This document shows positions 41,749-54,081 of a stretch of DNA of 64,000 nucleotides, one piece after another (position 1 is the stretch's first letter; the number at the start of each line of letters is the position of its first letter). A model generated the notes under the pieces. That model was not told the DNA's origin, did no database searches, and worked only from the letters and a program-made list of their open reading frames with translations. Origin of the DNA: Spirochaetota bacterium. GTDB taxonomy: Bacteria > Spirochaetota > Spirochaetia > Treponematales > Breznakiellaceae. Where the stretch lies: positions 3,306 through 67,305 of the forward strand of contig JAEXTK010000234.1 in the NCBI GenBank assembly GCA_023406985.1, in the 5' to 3' direction. The position numbers were made by a program, and so were the translations under genes.

Positions 41749-42788
41749 TTGCCCTCGTTACTGCCATGTCGTTCGTTGAGGCGCTCCATGACGGCTTCCA
41801 GGGCGGCAAGCTCTTCGTCGGAGACGGATCCCCCCGCGGAGACCGCGGCGTCGATGCGCGCGAGGAGGTCCCGAACGGTGACGAGGTCGGTCCTCAAGGC
41901 GAGCTCGGGCGATTCGGCCTCCTGCACGCTGGCGCTCAGCAATCGCGAGAGGCCCTCATCGACCGCGGTCGGGGCCGCGGAGAATCCCGCATCATCGGCG
42001 GCGGCGAGCAGGACGCTCGCGCGGCGACTGGCGCCGCGTGAGAGCGGCAGCGGGTCGAAGTAGTAGCAGACCGCCGAATCGTCAATGGAGTACGGCAACA
42101 GGTTAAAGTTGCGCCCCGGGCTCGGCGTGACCTTCCACGAGGCGTCGTTCAGACGCTTCCAGTTGGCGAAGTGCACGGAGTTCGGGAGGGCGTCGGCGGG
42201 CGCGGCGAGGCTTCCCATGAGTCCCGCGGCGTCGTTTTTAGAGAACCACCAGCGATCCCCGTCCGCGGCTGGGTTCAGGACGGTCTCGGAGGCGAGCTCA
42301 CGGCGGTCCGTGGTGAAGTGGGCCCGATCCTTTTCTCCGAGCTTCGTATCGATGAGGACGCGGAGGGCGACCTCGGCCGCGCGTTCCCCCCGGTTCTCCA
42401 CCTCGATATCCATGCGGACCCCGTCGGCGAGGGCCGCGCTCGCGGTACGAATGAAGGTGAAGTTCTGCGTCACCGCGAAGTCCTTGGATTCGAAGAGCAG
42501 GCGTGCTCCGGTGTCCGTTTTCTCGGTGCGGAAGCGGAAGGCGGAGGTATCCCCGAGCCTGAGGGACCGATCGTTCACGAGAAGCGCGATGAACGAGGTG
42601 CGCGGATCCTGGTCGACGAACAGCGCCTCATAGCGCTCCTTTTTCATGTCCGTCAAATAGTAGAGCGAGAAACGTCCGGTGGATTCATGCAGGACGAGTT
42701 TCACCCGCCCTTCCTTGACTTCCAAAGCGCCGACGGCAAAGGGAAGGGACGGGAGGATCGCCAACAGGAGGAGGAGTACCTTCTTCAT
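41745..42788 (-). CDS. Secreted protein of unknown function
   Basis: A 347-residue protein with a signal peptide (MKKVLLLLLAILPSLPFAVGA, cleavage expected near residue 21) and no later membrane segment. The body is beta-rich (LVLHESTGRFSLYYL, RWWFSKNDAAGLMG), and the C-terminal 70 residues are helical and acidic. I recognise no family. It sits between two TPR genes with four-base overlaps on both sides, implying a joint envelope function. Confidence 0.7.
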   Translation of the reverse strand: MKKVLLLLLAILPSLPFAVGALEVKEGRVKLVLHESTGRFSLYYLTDMKKERYEALFVDQDPRTSFIALLVNDRSLRLGDTSAFRFRTEKTDTGARLLFESKDFAVTQNFTFIRTASAALADGVRMDIEVENRGERAAEVALRVLIDTKLGEKDRAHFTTDRRELASETVLNPAADGDRWWFSKNDAAGLMGSLAAPADALPNSVHFANWKRLNDASWKVTPSPGRNFNLLPYSIDDSAVCYYFDPLPLSRGASRRASVLLAAADDAGFSAAPTAVDEGLSRLLSASVQEAESPELALRTDLVTVRDLLARIDAAVSAGGSVSDEELAALEAVMERLNERHGSNEGK

Positions 42789-43756
42789 TTCGCTTCCCCC
42801 GGCTCGGCGGCGCCGAGTTTCTCTTGCACTTTATTCTGGAGTTCCAGCGCCTTCGCCTTGAGGGCGAGGAGCCGCGCGACCCGTTCGCTATCGCCGGGAG
42901 TCTGGGGCGCTTGAGCGGCGGGAGCGGGAACCGGCACCGCGGGCGCGATCGCCGCCGGCTGTTCCGGGGCCGGGATCGACGAGAGCCGCGCCGCCGCGAG
43001 CTGCTCGGCGAGTTCCTTGTTCTCCTTCTCCAGATCGGCGAGGCGGCCGTCCTTGAGCATCTCGGCAATCCTTTTCTGGTACGCCACGATGGCCTGTTCG
43101 TACGAACGCTCCCGCCGTTGGTATTCTTCCACCGTCCTGAGCGATTCTTCGTGGCTCCATTTCAAGAGTTTGAGAAGTTCGGTCTCGATGGCCTTCTGAT
43201 CGATGAGCGCGACGCGATAGTAGGCCGCTTCGTATTTGAGGCTGGTCGGATACCGCTCGACGATGAGGGAGAAAACCGACCGCGCGTCCTCGAGCCGTCC
43301 GAGGGCGTAGAGGCTCTCTCCGATCCAGAAGGCCGCGGCGGATTTCCGCTGGTCATCGACCGCCAGATCGGAATAGGTTTTGAAGGTCACGATGGCGTCG
43401 TCGTATCTTCCGAGATGGAAGAAGGCCCGCCCCTTTTGGTAGGCCGCCTCGTTGGCGCGCTTCCCCATCGGGTCCGCGGTGATGAGCGCGTCCAGGTCCC
43501 GCGCGGCGGCTTCGAAGTCTCCCGCGCCGATTTCGGCCAACGATATCCAGTACGCGGCTTCGGAGGCCTCGTCCTTCGAGGTCAGGGTCGCGGCCGCCCG
43601 TTTGAGCTCCAGGACGGCGTCGTGCCATTTCGCTTCCCCGTAGAGTTCCACGCCGCGCGCGAGCGCGGCGGGTATGGACGCGGGAAGATCGTCCGCGAAG
43701 GCCGCGGCAACGCTCAGAAGCGCCGCGAAGATAAGGCTCACCCCTCGTTTGGTCAT
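42785..43756 (-). CDS. Secreted TPR/coiled-coil protein (YbgF-like layout)
   Basis: A 323-residue exported protein. It has a signal peptide (about 1-21), then at least four TPR units (AAYWISLAEIGAGDFEAAARDL, KSAAAFWIGESLYALGRLEDA), a coiled coil at about 190-235, an Ala/Pro-rich linker and a final helix. The domains resemble those of the Tol-Pal coordinator CpoB/YbgF, but in the opposite order. ATG 43756 has GGAG eight bases upstream; an in-frame upstream ATG is weaker. It is the first gene of the four-gene set ending in dtd. Confidence 0.75.
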   Translation of the reverse strand: MTKRGVSLIFAALLSVAAAFADDLPASIPAALARGVELYGEAKWHDAVLELKRAAATLTSKDEASEAAYWISLAEIGAGDFEAAARDLDALITADPMGKRANEAAYQKGRAFFHLGRYDDAIVTFKTYSDLAVDDQRKSAAAFWIGESLYALGRLEDARSVFSLIVERYPTSLKYEAAYYRVALIDQKAIETELLKLLKWSHEESLRTVEEYQRRERSYEQAIVAYQKRIAEMLKDGRLADLEKENKELAEQLAAARLSSIPAPEQPAAIAPAVPVPAPAAQAPQTPGDSERVARLLALKAKALELQNKVQEKLGAAEPGEAK

Positions 43757-43775
43757 CGATGGAACTCCTCTCCCG

Positions 43776-43804
43776 ATTTTCGGCACGACGAGGGCAAAAC
43801 TCAA
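43776..43804 (-). promoter_or_regulatory. Weak candidate promoter for the TPR-dtd gene set
   Basis: Minus strand TTGAGT (43804-43799), a 17-base spacer and GAAAAT (43781-43776), each 4 of 6. It lies in the 56-base gap after rpe. Confidence 0.3.
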
Positions 43805-43812
43805 GTGAAGGC

Positions 43813-44463
43813 CTAACCCCGCAAGGTCCGCACGACCGCAGCCTTGTCCGGAGCCGCGAAAAAGGCCGAACCGGCGACGATCACGTCGACGCCGGCTTCG
43901 CGCGCGGCGGCGGCGGTTTTTTCGTTGAGCCCGCCGTCGGCCGAGATGAGGAAGGATAATCCGCGTTCCTCCCTGATGCGGCTGAGGCGCCGGGCTTTCT
44001 CAAGGCAGGCGGGGATGAGCGTCTGGCCGCCGAACCCGGGGTTGACGGTCATGACGAGCACGAGGTCGACGAACGGCAGGATCTCCTCCAGCGCCGAGAT
44101 CGGCGTCGAGGGAACGAGGCTGATGCCCGGTTTCTTTCCGAGTTCCCTGATGGCCTGGACGGTCCGGTGGGCATGGACGCTCGCCTCGATATGGAAGGTA
44201 ATGTTATCCGCGCCCGCCTCGGCGAAGGAGGCGATGAGGGCTTCGGGACGTTCCGTCATGAGGTGGACATCGAAAACGGCGTCGGTATGGGGCCGGAGGT
44301 CCGCGACCGTCTTCGGGCCGAAGGTCAGGTTGGGCACGAAGGCGCCGTCCATGACGTCCAGGTGGACCCACTCGGCCGATGAGGCGGCAATCTCCGCGAC
44401 CGCTTCGCCGAGGCGAGAAAAGTCCGCGGAAAGTACTGACGGCGCAACGATTCGCTGACTCAT
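43813..44463 (-). CDS. rpe: Ribulose-phosphate 3-epimerase
   Basis: Interconverts ribulose 5-phosphate and xylulose 5-phosphate in the pentose phosphate pathway. The 216-residue TIM-barrel protein shows HLDVMDGAFVPNLTFGP, MTVNPGFGGQ and SADGGLN, including the metal-binding His and Asp residues. ATG 44463 fits the family N-terminus APSVLSADFSRLG. No Shine-Dalgarno sequence precedes it, and the promoter sits so close that the message would be leaderless. Its product pool feeds the neighbouring PRPP synthetase. Confidence 0.95.
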   Translation of the reverse strand: MSQRIVAPSVLSADFSRLGEAVAEIAASSAEWVHLDVMDGAFVPNLTFGPKTVADLRPHTDAVFDVHLMTERPEALIASFAEAGADNITFHIEASVHAHRTVQAIRELGKKPGISLVPSTPISALEEILPFVDLVLVMTVNPGFGGQTLIPACLEKARRLSRIREERGLSFLISADGGLNEKTAAAAREAGVDVIVAGSAFFAAPDKAAVVRTLRG

Positions 44464-44470
44464 GGGCTCG

Positions 44471-44499
44471 ATGATAGCGCCCCCCCTTCCCTTTGTAAA
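44471..44499 (-). promoter_or_regulatory. Promoter for rpe
   Basis: Minus strand TTTACA (44499-44494), a 17-base spacer and TATCAT (44476-44471), both 5 of 6. Seven bases past the -10 is 44464, one base before the rpe ATG. Confidence 0.65.
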
Positions 44500-44535
44500 G
44501 GATCGGTAGGCGGCCGGGCGCGGCAGCGGACGCAA

Positions 44536-44563
44536 TTGACTAAGCCGGTCGAAATGGTATAAT
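44536..44563 (+). promoter_or_regulatory. Promoter for the TPR-greA-vWA genes
   Basis: TTGACT (44536-44541), a 16-base spacer and a perfect TATAAT (44558-44563). Transcription would start near 44570, about 42 bases before the ATG at 44612. Confidence 0.7.
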
Positions 44564-44611
44564 AAGAAAAAGGCGCCTGTTGTATCATCAAAGCGCCATA
44601 CTGTTCAAGAC

Positions 44612-45550
44612 ATGGATGCCGAAACGACCGTACAGGGGCTCCTTCAGAAAGCCTATGACAACCTGAAAGCCTCGGAAGCGTCGGCCGCTGTCCTCGCGCT
44701 CGAAGAGGCGCTCAGGACGGATTTTGAGCATCCCGAGGTAGTGTACGCCCTCAAGTGCGTCAATTGGTGGCTCGAGCGGACCAAGCGCCTCGCCGACATA
44801 GGCGACGGGTACGAGCGCGGCGAGTTCATCCTGACGCAGTGGAAGGCGTTTTTCGTTTTCCTCGATCGCATCGGGCGCGACTATGACCGTTGCTTGTACG
44901 CGGTGCGGCGGTACGCGTTTTCTACCGCGTTGACTTGTTTCCAAGGGCTGCTCGCGGAGGGCGGCGACCGCCAGGACGCGGAACTGCTCCTGCGGCTCGG
45001 ACGTTGTTACAAGGGCGTCGGGAATTACGATCTGGCGCTCAAGTATTTGGAGGAGGCCGCGCGGGCCAAGCGCGACGACGCGGAGGCCCTCGCGGAGCTC
45101 GCCGATGTCTATGCGCTCGTGGATGAACCGCGGGCCGCGAAGGCGCTTTTTCGGGAGGCTTTTTTCGCGAATCCCCAACGGATCGATGTCCGTGCGTTGG
45201 ATTCCGAAATGGTGTCTATTCTGTGCGATAAGGTCCGCAGCCTCGGGTTCAAGAGTCCCGAGCTTGAGGAATGGATCCCCGTGTACGGCGTGCTGTTCGG
45301 GGTGTTTACCGTCAAGCGCGAGCTCCGGGCCATCGAGCTCGGGAAGCTCAAGCAATCGATTTTCTCGTTGGAGAACGAGATCAGGGACCGGCCCGGCGAG
45401 GCGGGAGTACTTACGCCGCGGCTGATCAACCGATATTTTTGGCTGATAGACCATTACGTCAACGCGGGCGAGGACGCGTCGAGGATCGATGAGACGTTGC
45501 TCAAGATAAAGATCCTCGATCCGCTCGTCTACGAACGGTATATCAATTGA
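44612..45550 (+). CDS. TPR protein upstream of greA
   Basis: A 312-residue soluble protein with TPR-like helical repeats (LLQKAYDNLKASEASAAVLAL, LLLRLGRCYKGVGNYDLALKYL, ALAELADVYALVDEPRAAKAL). No signal peptide or membrane segment is seen, so it is probably cytosolic. It has a strong promoter but no evident Shine-Dalgarno site. greA starts 55 bases downstream, and the two may act together in transcription, since the giant GreA itself has a helical-repeat-like N-terminal region. Confidence 0.75.
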   Translation: MDAETTVQGLLQKAYDNLKASEASAAVLALEEALRTDFEHPEVVYALKCVNWWLERTKRLADIGDGYERGEFILTQWKAFFVFLDRIGRDYDRCLYAVRRYAFSTALTCFQGLLAEGGDRQDAELLLRLGRCYKGVGNYDLALKYLEEAARAKRDDAEALAELADVYALVDEPRAAKALFREAFFANPQRIDVRALDSEMVSILCDKVRSLGFKSPELEEWIPVYGVLFGVFTVKRELRAIELGKLKQSIFSLENEIRDRPGEAGVLTPRLINRYFWLIDHYVNAGEDASRIDETLLKIKILDPLVYERYIN

Positions 45551-45605
45551 AGGGCGCGTCGCGATGGACGCGCCGCGCTACTACGCACCGCGACGGTGAG
45601 GAGTC

Positions 45606-48299
45606 ATGACGATGTCGGAAACGCTCGTGAAGAATGTGCAGGACATGCTGAACGAGGAGAAGTGGACACGAGCCACCCTCAGCAACTATTCGATCGGCCA
45701 GTTCAAGGAACTCGACGCTGTCCTCAAGGAAGCCCGCGAGGCGCGCGCCATGGACGAGCTCAAGAAGGTTTGTGACGAGCATCTCGGGCACACGAAGAAC
45801 AGCATCATCGGATTGTACCTCTCCGGCATGGTCGCCCTCTCCCGCCAACTCATCGACGATTCCGCCCTCGTGAACCTCATCACGATCTTCGTGGACAACC
45901 ACAAGTGGAACATCGTCGAGTATCTGTGCCAGCGCATCCTGGACAACGGCGAATCGAAGTACGCCCTCCGAATGCTCGCGGAATGCTTCCGTAACGCGAA
46001 CAACGAGGAAGCGGTATTCGCGACCTGGGAACGCCTCATCAAGGTCGATTACGAGGAAGCCGATATCGCCAAGGCCCTCGCCGAGTACTACGAGAAGAAG
46101 GGCGACGAGGCCGCCGCCGTCGACTACTTCAAGAAAGCCCTCCACCGGTACGTCAACAAGAAGCTCTTCACCAACGTCCGCGAGATCTGGACCAAGCTCG
46201 TAGCCTACTGCCCCGAGGAAATCGACTTCTTCCTTCACGTCCAGAAGAAGGTCGCGAAGAACGTCAGCGACGACAAGGCCGCCCTCCTCCTCCAGGAGCT
46301 CTACGCCGCCTACCGCAAGCAGGGCGACGTGGACACGTCCATCGCGATCCTCAAGCTCACCCTCCAGTACGACGACCGGGACTCCTGGGCTCGCAAGGAG
46401 ATCGTGGAGTGCTTCCGCGCGAAGCACGCCGACCATAGCCAGCTCGAGGAATACATCAAGCTCTCCAACCTCACCCAGAGCTGGCGCAACGTCCACGAGG
46501 CCATCGCTGATTTCGAGAAGCACATCGCCTTCGACTCCGGCAACTTCGTCTTCCACCGGACCTGGGGCGTCGGCCGCATCGCGAGCGTCAAGGGCGACGA
46601 GATCGTCATCGATTTCGCGAAGAAGAGAGCGCACGCCATGTCGCTCAAAATGGCCGTCAACGCGCTGCAGACCCTAAGCAAGAACCACATCTGGGTGCTG
46701 AAGGCGACCTGGAAGAAGGAGAAGCTCCGCGAGAAGGTAAAAGGCGATCCTGCGTGGACGCTCAAGACCATCATCCGGAGCTTCGACAATTCCTGCGATA
46801 TCAAGCACGTCAAGGCCGAGCTCGTTCCGAGCGTGCTCACCGCGAGCGAATGGACCACCTGGAGTTCCAAGGCGCGGGAGATCCTCAAGTCGGACCCGTC
46901 CTTCGGCGTCAATCCCGAGAACATCGATCTCTTCATGGTCCGCGACCGGCCGATCAGCGTGGAGGAGAAACTTTTCAACGAGTTCAAGGCCGAGAAGAAT
47001 TTCTTCGATCGCGTGCAGACCGTGCGGACCTTCACGGCGATGAAGGACGCGGAGCCCGACTCCGAGTATTTCGCCGAGATGTTCAACTACTTCTCGAGCT
47101 ACCTCAAGTCGTATACCCAGGCGAACGAGAACGTCGTGGCCTCCTATTTGCTCGTCAAGGACCTCGTCAGCCGGTATCCCTATCTCGGCGCCGGATTGCA
47201 GTTCAATTTCGCTGAACTCTTCGACGAAATCGAGGACGTGGTGGCCATCTTCTCCGCCCTCAAGGATACGCGGCTCAAGGAGGAATTCCTCCACCACGTC
47301 AAGCTCTTCGTTCCCGCCTGGGCCGATATCTATCTGAAGCTCTTCCCCTACGCGCTCCTGCCCTCCATCGTGGAGGCGCTCAAGAACGAGGGGCTCGAGG
47401 ACAAGCTCGTCGCGCTGGTCCAGAACTGCTACGAGAATTACCGCGAATACCGGGAAGCCGTGGTCTGGATCTTCAAGAACCTCAAGGACGAAGCCTGGTT
47501 CGCCCGGACGGGCCTTTCCTACGAGAAGCTGCTCATCACCCTCGTGCATGTGATGGACCTCACCTATCGCGAGATAGAGAACCACCGCGACACCACCGAC
47601 AACCGGAAGATCAACAAGCAGGTCCAGACGATACTCTTCAAGGAGGGCGTCCTCGACGCGTTCATCGACGCGGCCGACGAAGACACGATCACCCGTATCT
47701 ACACGCTCGTGGATGACGTCAAGGATCTGGATCCCGCCCTCAAGATGCGCCTGCGTAACCGCATCATCGACAAGCGGCCGAGCTTCAAGTTCTACGGCGT
47801 CGAGGAGAAGACCGTCGTGACCCGGGGCCTCATGGTGACGAGCGCCAAGTACCAGGAAAAGCAGAAGACGCTGCAGCACATCATGGAAGTGGAAGTCCCC
47901 GCGAACTCCAAGGAAATCGGCTTCGCCCTCTCCCTCGGCGACCTCCGGGAGAACGCCGAGTACAAGGCCGCGAAGGAGCGGCAGGAGATCCTCAACGCGA
48001 CGGTCGCCAAGCTCAAGGACGAGATCGAGCGCGCCCAGCTCTTCGATCCGTCCACGATCAACGCTTCCCGCGTCGCGTTCGGAACCGTCGTGTCGCTGTT
48101 CAACGAAACCGAGGGCGTCGATGAGCGCTACACGATCCTCGGCCCTTGGGAATCCGATCCGGACAACAACGTCATCTCCTACCTCTCGCCCTTCGGCGGC
48201 GCGGTGCTCAACCGGAGGGTCGGCGATAGCTTCGAATTCCTGATCAACGACGAGAGCCTCAAGTACACGGTCAAAGACATCGCCGTGGCGGAACTGTAA
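45606..48299 (+). CDS. greA: Giant GreA: transcript cleavage factor with large N-terminal region
   Basis: An 897-residue protein whose C-terminal part (about 750-897) is GreA. The coiled-coil tip keeps GDLRENAEYKAA with the acidic residues that stimulate RNA polymerase transcript cleavage, and the FKBP-like end follows (FGTVVSLF, YLSPFGGAVLNRRVGDSFEF). Ordinary GreA is about 160 residues. The first 740 residues are highly helical and repeat-like (for example YCPEEIDFFLHVQKKVAKNV) and contain an insert near 305-340 with VKGDEIVIDFA resembling a small beta domain. Long GreA of this type is known in spirochaetes. GAGGAG precedes the ATG. Confidence 0.9.
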   Translation: MTMSETLVKNVQDMLNEEKWTRATLSNYSIGQFKELDAVLKEAREARAMDELKKVCDEHLGHTKNSIIGLYLSGMVALSRQLIDDSALVNLITIFVDNHKWNIVEYLCQRILDNGESKYALRMLAECFRNANNEEAVFATWERLIKVDYEEADIAKALAEYYEKKGDEAAAVDYFKKALHRYVNKKLFTNVREIWTKLVAYCPEEIDFFLHVQKKVAKNVSDDKAALLLQELYAAYRKQGDVDTSIAILKLTLQYDDRDSWARKEIVECFRAKHADHSQLEEYIKLSNLTQSWRNVHEAIADFEKHIAFDSGNFVFHRTWGVGRIASVKGDEIVIDFAKKRAHAMSLKMAVNALQTLSKNHIWVLKATWKKEKLREKVKGDPAWTLKTIIRSFDNSCDIKHVKAELVPSVLTASEWTTWSSKAREILKSDPSFGVNPENIDLFMVRDRPISVEEKLFNEFKAEKNFFDRVQTVRTFTAMKDAEPDSEYFAEMFNYFSSYLKSYTQANENVVASYLLVKDLVSRYPYLGAGLQFNFAELFDEIEDVVAIFSALKDTRLKEEFLHHVKLFVPAWADIYLKLFPYALLPSIVEALKNEGLEDKLVALVQNCYENYREYREAVVWIFKNLKDEAWFARTGLSYEKLLITLVHVMDLTYREIENHRDTTDNRKINKQVQTILFKEGVLDAFIDAADEDTITRIYTLVDDVKDLDPALKMRLRNRIIDKRPSFKFYGVEEKTVVTRGLMVTSAKYQEKQKTLQHIMEVEVPANSKEIGFALSLGDLRENAEYKAAKERQEILNATVAKLKDEIERAQLFDPSTINASRVAFGTVVSLFNETEGVDERYTILGPWESDPDNNVISYLSPFGGAVLNRRVGDSFEFLINDESLKYTVKDIAVAEL

Positions 48300-48334
48300 C
48301 GGAGGGGCGCGGTCTATCGGCCGCGGGCTATCAG

Positions 48335-48361
48335 GTCCGTTCCCCTTCCGGGGGAACGGAC
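48335..48361 (+). other. Strong hairpin between greA and the vWA gene
   Basis: A perfect 11-bp stem (GTCCGTTCCCC with GGGGAACGGAC) with a five-base loop. It is not followed by a T-run, so it is not a canonical terminator. It could slow or attenuate read-through, stabilise the greA message 3' end, or be an RNase III target. Confidence 0.6.
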
Positions 48362-48383
48362 ATCCTGGATTCGGAAAGGCGCC

Positions 48384-50483
48384 ATGAAGAAAACGTCGTT
48401 CACGCTCGGGTTGCTCTTGCTGGCGGGCGTTTTCGCCGCCGCAGAAGAGCAGAGACCCATCGATCTCGTGGTCGTGCTCGATACGTCATCGAGCATGTAC
48501 GCCTCGTACCGAGACGTATCCGAATACGTCGTCGGCCCCATGCTCAAGGAGTTCTTGCGCGTCGGGGACACCTTCCACCTCATCGGTTTTTCCGGAGCTC
48601 CGCGGGCGGAGATCTCGCGCAGGGTGGAAGGGGTCGGCGACGTGGAGACCATCGTGGGCAGGATGCTGCTCATGTACCCGCTGGACCCGTACTCCGACGT
48701 CATCGCGGCCCTCGAATACGTATCCCGCTACCTCGCCGATCTCCCCGATACGCGTCCCAAAACCATCGTATTCATCTCCGACGGCGAGCATGCGCCGTCG
48801 CCTTCGAGCACCTATGCGGGCCTCGACGCGGAGGCGGTGAAGACCCGTCTGGCCGAAACGACGGCCCGGCTCAAGGGTAACGGGTGGACCTTCCATTTCC
48901 TCCGCGTCCCCTTCTCGGGCGAGGGCTCGCTCGCGCCTCTACCCGGCATGAAGTCTTCGCGGCCGCAGGTCGCGGAGAAGGCAGAAAAGGGCGAACCGAT
49001 CGGAAAGGCCGGAGACAGCGCCGAGATCCAACCCGCGTCCGCGAAAAAAGCGGAGAGGGCGCAGGATAACCAGGGTACCGAGAAGAACGGCCTCGACGTT
49101 TCCGATACGGTGGCAGATCTGTTGGCCGCTCCCGTCGTGGATTGGTCGGCGGAGGAGTCGCAGGCGTCCATCGGCGCCATCGTGGGGGCCATCGCGGTCG
49201 ACTTTCCGAAGGAATTGGGAAAATCGGGCCGGAACATGGTCATTCCGCTGGTCGTGCGCAACCCTTCGCCCAAACCGGTGTACTTGGAAACGCAATCGAT
49301 CCAGATAGACGGCGTCGACCGGATGGCGAAGCGCAGCTTCCGCGAACTCGCTCCTCGGTCGGAAGGGACGCTCAAGCTCTACGTGACGCTCCCGGCCGAG
49401 TATCCCGTGGGACGGAAGGTCCTGAAGGTCGAGCCTGCCTTTACCGGTTCGGTCCGCATCTCCCCCCAGTCCGGCGACGTTGCGGTGGAGATCGTGGAGG
49501 CGAACTTCGCCCGGTTCTTCTCCGCGGCGCTCCCTGCCCTCCTCTTCGCAGTGGGGCTCATCGCCGCGGCGCTGCTCGCCGTTCTCGTCATCGTGCTCTC
49601 GCGCCGCATGGCGTCGGCTCCGGGCCGCGTGGCATCCCATGCGGCATCGGAGTCGCGGGGCGCGCAGGAAAAACGGCGGTCGGTCGCGCCGGCCGAAGAG
49701 CCGCGGACAGTACGGGGCGAAGCGGTACGCCCGGCATCGGCGACCGCAGGTCGGCCCTCTGCCGCAGGGGACGCTTCGGCAGCCGGAGCGCCGGCAGCCG
49801 CCCCGATCGGCGCGCCCCTTTCGGCGTCTCCGTCCGCAGCGGCCGTCCCATCGAAGACCGCCGTCTCCGCGGGAACCGGGCGCGCCAATCCTCCGGACGA
49901 CACCGCCGCCCTCCTCGCAGGGTTCGCTTCCCGGTCGGCGGCCGATGAAGCTTCGCGAAACTCCTTCCTCGCGGCTCGATCGGCTGCGGAAGGCGAAACC
50001 GCGCGGTCGGCGCCTCCTGCGCCTATCCCGGCCGTTCACGCGGCGGCTCCCGCCGTTCGCGCCGAGCGGCGCGAGGCGGCTCCCCTCGTTCCGTACGAGG
50101 TCCGGAAGGCCGATGCGCGCATCATGCTATCGCTCTTCGTGGAAGACCAGAATACCATGATCGGCAGGAGGAATATCCACCTCGTGAAGGCGGGTTCCAC
50201 CCTCAGCATCGGCGGCGGCAATTCAGATTTCTTGGTCTTCCTCGTGCCCGTTCCTAGGCGCATCGCGGAGGTCCGGTTCGATGGAGAAAAATGCATCTTG
50301 GTGCCGCGTAGGCCGGAATTCTTCCCGGATATCGGCGCCGAACCCGTCGTGGATTGCGTCGGCAAGACGATCCGCGTGGTCTCGCAGAAGGGCTATGAAC
50401 TGAAGATCCGGCTGGACCGGTTCCAGGATCCCCTTTCCACGCTCAATCGATTCCTCCACTCCATCGACGTCCCCGGCCGTTAA
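48384..50483 (+). CDS. Membrane protein with von Willebrand factor A domain
   Basis: A 699-residue protein. A signal peptide (about 1-20) is followed by a vWA domain (about 26-200) with an intact metal site D33-T-S35-S-S37 and FISDGEH. Residues of about 250-370 look like a beta-sandwich. A membrane helix lies at about 378-405, then an Ala/Pro-rich linker (about 410-570) and a C-terminal beta-rich cytosolic domain (about 575-699) with FHA-like strands. The layout suggests an adhesion or surveillance protein with cytosolic output. It converges with the HEAT-repeat gene at a six-base gap. Confidence 0.78.
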   Translation: MKKTSFTLGLLLLAGVFAAAEEQRPIDLVVVLDTSSSMYASYRDVSEYVVGPMLKEFLRVGDTFHLIGFSGAPRAEISRRVEGVGDVETIVGRMLLMYPLDPYSDVIAALEYVSRYLADLPDTRPKTIVFISDGEHAPSPSSTYAGLDAEAVKTRLAETTARLKGNGWTFHFLRVPFSGEGSLAPLPGMKSSRPQVAEKAEKGEPIGKAGDSAEIQPASAKKAERAQDNQGTEKNGLDVSDTVADLLAAPVVDWSAEESQASIGAIVGAIAVDFPKELGKSGRNMVIPLVVRNPSPKPVYLETQSIQIDGVDRMAKRSFRELAPRSEGTLKLYVTLPAEYPVGRKVLKVEPAFTGSVRISPQSGDVAVEIVEANFARFFSAALPALLFAVGLIAAALLAVLVIVLSRRMASAPGRVASHAASESRGAQEKRRSVAPAEEPRTVRGEAVRPASATAGRPSAAGDASAAGAPAAAPIGAPLSASPSAAAVPSKTAVSAGTGRANPPDDTAALLAGFASRSAADEASRNSFLAARSAAEGETARSAPPAPIPAVHAAAPAVRAERREAAPLVPYEVRKADARIMLSLFVEDQNTMIGRRNIHLVKAGSTLSIGGGNSDFLVFLVPVPRRIAEVRFDGEKCILVPRRPEFFPDIGAEPVVDCVGKTIRVVSQKGYELKIRLDRFQDPLSTLNRFLHSIDVPGR

Positions 50484-50489
50484 GTCGGC

Positions 50490-54077
<3,588 letters not shown>

Positions 54078-54081
<4 letters not shown>

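Noticed and set aside
46674..47879. 401-codon minus-strand frame opposite greA
   Set aside because: Shadow of greA; no start signal or motif.
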